Of a DNA stretch of 9,903 bases, positions 6,308 through 9,903 are shown in pieces. Origin of the DNA: Solirubrobacterales bacterium. GTDB lineage: Bacteria; Actinomycetota; Thermoleophilia; Solirubrobacterales; Solirubrobacteraceae. Below the pieces are notes generated by a model. It made no database searches and was not told the DNA's origin. It was given only the letters and a program-made list of their open reading frames with translations. A program made the position numbers and the translations under genes. Positions within the stretch are counted from its first letter, which is position 1, and every line of letters begins with the position of its first letter. The stretch is from the NCBI GenBank assembly GCA_019240015.1, contig JAFAZB010000020.1, positions 1 to 9,903 on the forward strand, read 5' to 3'.

Positions 6308-6781
6308 GTGGCTGCGCGACGACCGAAGAGCGGCCTGGTCCAGGACCTCCTGCGAGCGTTCAGGCTGAGCGGCAACCAGGACGTCGCGTTCGACAAGCTC
6401 GCCGCTGAGCGGCTCGGGGTGAATCCGACCGACCTGCACTGTCTCAACATCATCGAGAACAGCGGCGGTCTGAGCGCGGGACAGCTGGCGACCGAGTCCG
6501 GGCTCACGAGCGGCGCGGTCACCGGCGTGATCGATCGCCTGGAACGCGTCGGCTACGCGTCTCGGGTCGCGGACCCCGCCGATCGCAGGCGCGTCAGGGT
6601 CGAGGTGACGCCGGCGTTCTACGCACGCGCGGATCGCATCTGGGGCCCGCTGGCGGCCGACTGGCAGGCCACGCTCACAAACCGCTTCACCGCCGAGGAG
6701 CTCCGGCAGATCACCGACTTCCTGCGGGTCACCAACGATCTCGGCCGCCGCCATCTCGACCGGCTCCGGGAGATGCGCTGA
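6308..6781 (+). CDS. MarR family transcriptional regulator
   Basis: This is a 157-aa winged-helix repressor of the MarR family, which usually releases DNA on binding phenolic or other lipophilic ligands, or on oxidation. The HTH lies around residues 55-80 (LSAGQLATESGLTSGAVTGV, then IDRLERVGY). The wing carries the diagnostic DPADRRRVRVEVT at 89-101. The C-terminal dimerisation helix follows (FTAEELRQITDFLRVTNDLG). There is one Cys (C45), so a single-cysteine redox switch cannot be excluded. The start is GTG 6308, with only a weak AAGG 7 nt upstream. It is divergent from the VOC gene and probably controls it and itself through the palindromes at 6246-6299. It is convergent with the SRPBCC gene, with 33 nt between stops. 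Confidence 0.94.
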   Translation: MAARRPKSGLVQDLLRAFRLSGNQDVAFDKLAAERLGVNPTDLHCLNIIENSGGLSAGQLATESGLTSGAVTGVIDRLERVGYASRVADPADRRRVRVEVTPAFYARADRIWGPLAADWQATLTNRFTAEELRQITDFLRVTNDLGRRHLDRLREMR

Positions 6782-6814
6782 CCGGCCCGCAAGTCGATCA
6801 GGCGATCGGCGCCG

Positions 6815-7300
6815 TCAACGCTTGGCGGCGAGCAGATCGGCGTAGCGCTGCAGGTAGAGCGGCCAGCCCCCCTCACCACCCACTGCGTCGCGCTCGCCTG
6901 GCCAGCCGGGGCCGTGACGGTCGAGATTGCGATGCTCGAGCTGCACCCGGGTGCGCTCGGCGGTCTCGGCGACGAACCGCACCTCGACCTCGCTGGTCTT
7001 GGCGCGGTCGGGCTCGAGTTGCCACTGCGGGCTGATGTCCCAACTGAGCACCAGCCGGTTCGGCGGCTCGAACGCAAGGACTCGCGCCCAGTGGCACTCA
7101 CTCCCGTCGACGCCACGGTCGAACAGTCGACCGCCCGCGCGGGGCTCGAGCACGGTCTCGGCGATCTCGACGTCCATCAGGTTGTGCTCGCGCGGCTTGA
7201 CCTGGTCGAACTCCTCCGTGAACACGCGGAACGCGCGCTCGATCGGCGCCTCGACCACGATCTCCATCCAGATCGAGGTCTGCTCTGTCTCGGTGCTCAT
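6815..7300 (-). CDS. SRPBCC family protein (AHSA1-like)
   Basis: This 161-aa protein has the START/Bet v1-like SRPBCC fold of the AHSA1 (activator of Hsp90 ATPase homologue) type, a fold with a deep hydrophobic ligand cavity. Landmarks are the first strand and helix (IVVEAPIERAFRVFTEEF), RAGGRLFDRGVDGSECHWAR, VLAFEPPNRLVLSWDI, EVEVRFVAETAERTRVQLEH and the C-terminal helix GGWPLYLQRYADLLAAKR. The start is the ATG that overlaps the ArsR stop by 4 nt (ATGA), so it is translationally coupled. The open frame upstream is a shadow of the ArsR gene. ArsR-SRPBCC pairs are widespread in bacteria, but their ligand and function are mostly unknown. Confidence 0.93.
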   Translation of the reverse strand: MSTETEQTSIWMEIVVEAPIERAFRVFTEEFDQVKPREHNLMDVEIAETVLEPRAGGRLFDRGVDGSECHWARVLAFEPPNRLVLSWDISPQWQLEPDRAKTSEVEVRFVAETAERTRVQLEHRNLDRHGPGWPGERDAVGGEGGWPLYLQRYADLLAAKR

Positions 7301-7617
7301 TTGTGCTCCTCGCTTGGTTGCTCGACAATCGTCTTGTACGCGGCCAGCGCCTTTCCCCAAAACCGCTCGAGATCCGCGCGGAGCGCGGCGAGCCCCTCCG
7401 GGTCGACCCGGTAGATCCGCCGGGTCCCGATCGGCTGCGCGATCACCAACCCGGCGTCCTTGAGTACCTTGAGGTGTTGCGAGACCGCCGGCCGGCTGAC
7501 CGGCAGCTCGCTGGCCAGCTCGACGACCGCACACGGGCGATCTACGAGCCGCTCGAAGATCGCCTTCCGGGTGGGATCGCCGAGTGCCGTCCAGGCATCC
7601 ATTTGGTAAGTTGGCAC
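7297..7617 (-). CDS. ArsR family winged-helix regulator
   Basis: This 106-aa repressor of the ArsR family is of the subtype paired with SRPBCC genes. It opens with DAWTALGDPTRKAIFERL. The recognition region at residues 30-53 reads VVELASELPVSRPAVSQHLK and is followed by the wing GTRRIYRVDPEGLAALR. The metal-binding ELCVCD motif of ArsR/SmtB is absent and there is a single Cys (C29), so a metal sensor is unlikely. The start GTG 7617 is preferred because it lies 8 nt downstream of a strong promoter, making the transcript leaderless; an in-frame ATG at 7602 is the alternative. It forms an operon with the SRPBCC gene and is divergent from the DUF899 gene. The palindrome at 7623-7638 is its likely operator. 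Confidence 0.94.
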   Translation of the reverse strand: MPTYQMDAWTALGDPTRKAIFERLVDRPCAVVELASELPVSRPAVSQHLKVLKDAGLVIAQPIGTRRIYRVDPEGLAALRADLERFWGKALAAYKTIVEQPSEEHK

Positions 7618-7622
7618 GCACG

Positions 7623-7638
7623 GTAAGCGTACACTTAC
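7623..7638. promoter_or_regulatory. candidate ArsR operator in the divergent promoter region
   Basis: GTAAG-CGTACA-CTTAC is an inverted repeat with 5-bp arms and a central GTAC that extends the symmetry. A further GTAAG half-site lies at 7606-7610. The site covers the -10 of the arsR promoter and sits just upstream of the DUF899 gene, so one repressor could control both directions. Confidence 0.6.
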
Positions 7639-7654
7639 TAAGGAGAGGTGTCAA
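7626..7654 (-). promoter_or_regulatory. promoter of the arsR-SRPBCC operon
   Basis: On the minus strand, a perfect -35 TTGACA (7654-7649) and -10 TACGCT (7631-7626) are separated by exactly 17 nt. Transcription should begin at about 7619-7617, coinciding with the GTG at 7617, which implies a leaderless mRNA. The -10 lies inside the palindrome at 7623-7638. Confidence 0.7.
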
Positions 7655-7679
7655 CATGGGTGCGAAGACGACACCTGAG

Positions 7680-7685
7680 AGGAGG
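7680..7685 (+). promoter_or_regulatory. Shine-Dalgarno that favours the DUF899 start at 7692
   Basis: AGGAGG stands 6 nt before ATG 7692. A second in-frame ATG at 7656 also has a plausible site (AGGAG, 7641-7645). The inner start is preferred for its stronger site and because family members begin near the RTREEW-like segment. Confidence 0.55.
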
Positions 7686-7691
7686 ACGCCG

Positions 7692-8438
7692 ATGACGGGT
7701 CATAGGGTCGGGACACGAGAGGAGTGGCGGGCAGCTCGCGCTAAACTGGCCAAGCTCGAGGCCGAATACGGTGAGCTGCGCCGGAAGGTCACCGAGAGCC
7801 GCCGCGAGCTGCCATGGGTCCCGGTCGAGAAGCAATACGAGCTCGACACCGGGGATGGAAAGAAGACGCTCGGCGAGCTCTTCGACGGCCGCTCCCAGCT
7901 CCTCGCCTACAACATCATGTACGGCCCCGACTACGAGCTCGGCGCGTGTCCCGGCTGCACGAACCTGGGCGACGAGCTCGACGCTACGCGCGTGCACCTC
8001 AACCACCGCGACGTGACGCTGGTGTGCTTCTCGCGCGCGCCGATCGAGCGACTGAGCGCCTACAAGCAGCGGATGGGCTGGACATTCCCATACGTCTCGA
8101 CCTACCAGAGCGAGTTCGCCTTCGACTTCGGGCTCGCGCTGACGCCCGAGCAGGCCGAGCAGATCCCCGAGCTCAAGCAGATGCTCGAGCACCCGCCTGG
8201 CTGGCTTGCGGACTGGTCCAAGCAGGTCGGTGCGGAGCTGAAGGACGGCCTTCGCGAGAATCCCAGCTTCATCGCCTTCGCGCGCGAAAACGGGACCGTC
8301 TACCACACCTACACCGTCTCGGCGCCCGACCCGTTCGTTGCTCCCTACCACTCCTTCCTGCTCGACCGTACGCCGATGCCGCCACCCGCCGAGCCCCGCG
8401 CTTGGCGCAAGGACGAGTATCCCGAGGCGGTCCGATGA
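7692..8438 (+). CDS. DUF899 family thioredoxin-like protein
   Basis: This protein (248 aa from this start; 260 aa from ATG 7656) belongs to the DUF899 family, predicted to have a thioredoxin-like fold. Typical segments are REEWRAARAKLAKLEAEYGE at the N-terminus, RRELPWVPVEKQYELDT, YNIMYGPDYELGACPGCTNL with a CPGC motif (Cys86, Cys89), HLNHRDVTLVCFSRAPIERL, and AYKQRMGWTFPYVSTYQSEF. The CxxC sits at the N-terminus of a helix, as in thioredoxins, so a thiol redox role is plausible though unproven for the family. It is divergent from the ArsR-SRPBCC operon and shares its operator region. It is followed by a VOC gene 146 nt downstream, the two separated by the hairpin segment at 8434-8577. Confidence 0.92.
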   Translation: MTGHRVGTREEWRAARAKLAKLEAEYGELRRKVTESRRELPWVPVEKQYELDTGDGKKTLGELFDGRSQLLAYNIMYGPDYELGACPGCTNLGDELDATRVHLNHRDVTLVCFSRAPIERLSAYKQRMGWTFPYVSTYQSEFAFDFGLALTPEQAEQIPELKQMLEHPPGWLADWSKQVGAELKDGLRENPSFIAFARENGTVYHTYTVSAPDPFVAPYHSFLLDRTPMPPPAEPRAWRKDEYPEAVR

Positions 8439-8471
8439 CCAGGGACGGCGGAGGGCTCGTGCGGCGGCGAG

Positions 8472-8507
8472 CGGTCGGCCCGTCGCTCACGGTCGGCCCC
8501 TCCCTCT
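8472..8507. repeat. two-copy 18-bp imperfect tandem repeat
   Basis: Units 8472-8489 and 8490-8507 both begin CGGTCGGCCC and match at 15 of 18 positions. They lie inside the segment bounded by the 13-bp direct repeats, next to the hairpin, and have no evident function. Confidence 0.6.
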
Positions 8508-8513
8508 CGGCAC

Positions 8514-8562
8514 GAACTTTGGCGATTTGGTTCGGAGGGGTCGAACCAAATCGCCAAAGTTC
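8514..8562. repeat. perfect 21-bp inverted repeat with 7-nt loop
   Basis: Left arm 8514-8534 (begins GAACTTTGGCG, ends GGTTCG) is the exact reverse complement of right arm 8542-8562. The loop is GAGGGGT (8535-8541). The arms are much less GC-rich than the surroundings. The stem is long for an intrinsic terminator and no T tract follows. It may be a palindromic repeat element (REP/MITE-like), a strong RNA hairpin within the DUF899-VOC transcript, or a protein-binding site. Confidence 0.9.
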
Positions 8563-8584
8563 AGGATGACCAGGGACTGACGCC

Positions 8585-8974
8585 ATGCAACAGCGCATCA
8601 GCCTGGTCACGCTCGGAGTCAAAGACCTCGGTCGTTCGCGCGCCTTCTACGAGGCGCTCGGCTGGTCTGGGGCGCTCCAGCCCGACGACGAGGTCTGCTT
8701 CTTCCAAGCCGGTGGAATGGTCTTCGGCCTCTGGACCGCACTCGGCGGGCACGGCGCGCCTGGGATCGAGCTCGCCCACAACGTGGGCTCGCCGGAGGAG
8801 GTCGGTGCGGTGCTGGCCGAGGCCGAGCGCGCGGGCGGCACCGTCGTGCGCCCCGCCGGCCGCGCCGACTGGGGCGGGACGACTGGAGCGTTCGCCGACC
8901 CCGACGAGTATGTCTGGGAGGTCGCCCACAACCCCGGCTGGACTCTCCGCGAGGACGGCACAATTCGGATCTAG
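8585..8974 (+). CDS. VOC family protein (glyoxalase/bleomycin-resistance fold)
   Basis: This 129-aa single-domain VOC protein has the first beta-alpha unit ISLVTLGVKDLGRSRAFYEA, then LGWSGALQPDDEVCFFQAGG, IELAHNVGSPEEVGAVLAEA, and the C-terminal signature FADPDEYVWEVAHNPGW. That signature carries Glu and His residues placed as metal or substrate ligands in this superfamily. The ATG at 8585 has a weak AGGGA 8 nt upstream. It follows the DUF899 gene in the same direction and was probably once directly coupled to it. It is probably part of the ArsR-controlled stress group. The substrate is unknown. Confidence 0.93.
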   Translation: MQQRISLVTLGVKDLGRSRAFYEALGWSGALQPDDEVCFFQAGGMVFGLWTALGGHGAPGIELAHNVGSPEEVGAVLAEAERAGGTVVRPAGRADWGGTTGAFADPDEYVWEVAHNPGWTLREDGTIRI

Positions 8975-9062
8975 GCGAGGGTGGCGCGGCGGAAGGCGCG
9001 CAGCACGAGCGGCCAGCGCGCGCGACCTCGCAGACCCACACGGCTTGCCATAGGGTTGCGCC

Positions 9063-9716
9063 ATGCACCGAACCAGCATCGCGATTGGGCTCGCGACGTC
9101 GGCAGCGGCGCTCGCTGGTTGTGGCTCTAGCGCCCACACGAGCTCGAGTACCAGCGCCTCTCGACTGCCGGCACCGAGCGGCTCTCCCGCGACTCGGACC
9201 GGCCTTCAAGCGAAGGTGCTGATGCCCGGCGAGCTGCACGGGTTCAACGTGGCCGAGCCGGCCACGGCCACAAATCCCCAGGCCTGGGTCGCCGTCAATC
9301 AATTCCCAGCGGGGGAACGCGCTGCGACGGCCGGTCGACTGAGGCGGCTCGGGTTCACCGGCGGCGTGCGAGAGGATCTGGCCTGGGCTGCGCCAAGCGC
9401 GCCGGGCTCCGGGCCTCCGGCAGCCGCAGGGCTCTCAATCGTCGAGCAGTTCCACACCCCGGCGGGTGCGCGCAGCGAGCTGACCGCCGAGCTCCCTGCG
9501 CTCGAGCCGGGGACCCCGATCACGGTCGCGGGTGTGCCCGGAGCCAGCGGCTACTCCTCGAGCGGTGGCGGCCAGGACTTCGCGAACGTGTTGTTCACCT
9601 CCGGCCCGGACCTGTACTTGGTGGGAGCCGAGTGGCCGACCACCTTCAAGGGGAAGATGTCGGTCCAGTACCTCGTGACTGCAGTTCAACGCGAGTATCA
9701 GCGCACGCATCGGTAG
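9063..9716 (+). CDS. putative lipoprotein of unknown function
   Basis: I do not recognise the family. The 217-aa product begins with a lipoprotein signal: His2-Arg3, a hydrophobic stretch (residues 6-18), and the lipobox LAGC with the modified Cys at 20. A Ser/Thr-rich linker follows (residues 21-45), so the mature protein should be anchored on the outer face of the membrane. The remainder looks like a single soluble domain (for example AWVAVNQFPAGERAATAGRL and SGPDLYLVGAEWPTTFKGKM) and contains no further Cys. ATG 9063 lies 6 nt after TAGGGT (9051-9056), a possible -10, and no clear Shine-Dalgarno is present, so the transcript may be leaderless. No functional partner is obvious among its neighbours. 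Confidence 0.85.
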   Translation: MHRTSIAIGLATSAAALAGCGSSAHTSSSTSASRLPAPSGSPATRTGLQAKVLMPGELHGFNVAEPATATNPQAWVAVNQFPAGERAATAGRLRRLGFTGGVREDLAWAAPSAPGSGPPAAAGLSIVEQFHTPAGARSELTAELPALEPGTPITVAGVPGASGYSSSGGGQDFANVLFTSGPDLYLVGAEWPTTFKGKMSVQYLVTAVQREYQRTHR

Positions 9717-9812
9717 CCGCGTCGTCCCTCACGCGCGACACCGCCCGCGTCGCCTCCTCGGCCGTCACATCGACTGGTCCTCGCGTGTCATGGGAGTAGT
9801 GACCACGACCGC

Positions 9813-9817
9813 GGAGG
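9813..9817 (+). promoter_or_regulatory. Shine-Dalgarno of the last, truncated VOC gene
   Basis: GGAGG stands 6 nt before ATG 9824. It fixes the start of the partial gene, which is too short in this window to be judged by length. Confidence 0.75.
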
Positions 9818-9823
9818 TAAGCA

Positions 9824-9903
9824 ATGCTGGAGAAGGTCTTCTACATGAGCGTGCTTGTCAGCGACCAGGACAGGGCGCTCGACTTCTACACGAACGCCCT
9901 TGG
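9824..9903 (+). CDS. VOC family protein, 3' end beyond window
   Basis: Only the first 26 residues are present. They form the first beta-alpha unit of a VOC domain: MLEKVFYMSVLVSDQDRALD, followed by FYTNALG. The VSDQDRALDFYTNALG pattern is highly characteristic of the superfamily, and a strong GGAGG lies 6 nt upstream. This is the third VOC gene in the window. It follows the lipoprotein gene after a 107-nt gap in which I see no other gene and no clear terminator. Confidence 0.85.
   Translation, partial: MLEKVFYMSVLVSDQDRALDFYTNAL

Larger units (their letters stand above)
8434..8577. repeat. segment bounded by 13-bp direct repeats, possible small insertion
   Basis: GATGACCAGGGAC occurs at 8434-8446, spanning the DUF899 stop codon, and again at 8565-8577, just before the VOC start. 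Between the copies lie 118 bp that hold a two-copy 18-bp tandem repeat and a perfect 21-bp hairpin. Without this segment and one repeat copy, the stop and the next start would be separated by about 15 nt, a normal operon junction. This suggests insertion with target duplication. No ORF and no terminal inverted repeats are visible, so an autonomous element is excluded. Chance or slippage duplication remains possible. Confidence 0.55.

Noticed and set aside
6782..6814. GATC-N4-GATC in the MarR/SRPBCC convergent gap as a terminator
   Set aside because: A 4-bp pairing is too weak to support a call.
7301..7657. N-terminal extension of the SRPBCC protein, possibly a fusion
   Set aside because: The extra sequence is the shifted frame of arsR. 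The ATGA overlap at 7297-7300 gives the natural start.
8975..9031. GCGAGG/CCTCGC and GCGCG/CGCGC pairings after the VOC stop as a terminator
   Set aside because: The outer arms are 45 nt apart, and the inner stem is only 5 bp with an 8-nt loop. No T tract follows, so this is not above chance in such sequence.
8619..9302. Long minus-strand open frames opposite the second VOC gene and the lipoprotein
   Set aside because: They are antisense to genes with a VOC signature or a lipobox, and their translations are Arg/Pro-rich without domains.

Overview
The window is very GC-rich, densely coded and free of rRNA, tRNA, CRISPR or transposase genes. Codon use, GTG starts, probable leaderless transcripts and the type of Crp-family regulator (with a LEGLMIRR / GPGDLIRPW core) suggest a chromosome segment of a high-GC actinobacterium. 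Thermoleophilia/Solirubrobacterales is my best guess, but that placement is inference.

Layout. 1-1287 (+): the end of an ABC efflux ATPase of the DrrA type and its overlapping ABC-2 permease. 1288-1440: short gap with two GC-rich hairpins. 1441-1638 (-): a 65-aa basic small protein with a near-perfect Shine-Dalgarno, divergent from a Crp/Fnr-family regulator (+, to 2566). 2586-4786 (-): a coupled operon of an NmrA-like NAD(P)-binding protein followed by a bacterial animal-type haem peroxidase. A LysR regulator (4923-5831, +) diverges from it across a gap holding a good promoter and a 7-2-7 palindrome. 5846-6220 (-): a VOC (glyoxalase-fold) protein, divergent from a MarR regulator (6308-6781, +) across a cluster of GCTAA/TTAGC palindromes. 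6815-7617 (-): an ArsR-family repressor and an SRPBCC/AHSA1 protein, overlapping by 4 nt. They diverge from a DUF899 thioredoxin-like protein (+, 7692-8438), followed by a second VOC protein (8585-8974). Then come an unrecognised lipoprotein (9063-9716) and the start of a third VOC protein (9824 to the window end).

The repeated design is one small regulator divergent from one or a few small enzyme or ligand-binding genes, with palindromic operators in the gap. This happens at least three times in a row (LysR, MarR, ArsR), and the Crp/small-protein pair has the same geometry. The products (haem peroxidase, NmrA oxidoreductase, three VOC proteins, SRPBCC, thioredoxin-like protein, drug-type exporter) fit a chemical or oxidative stress-response neighbourhood, but no substrate can be read from the sequence.

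The most unusual non-coding object is at 8434-8577. It is a perfect 21-bp inverted repeat with a 7-nt loop, inside a segment bounded by a 13-bp direct duplication, placed between the stop of the DUF899 gene and the start of the VOC gene. It looks like a small insertion into what was a tight operon junction.
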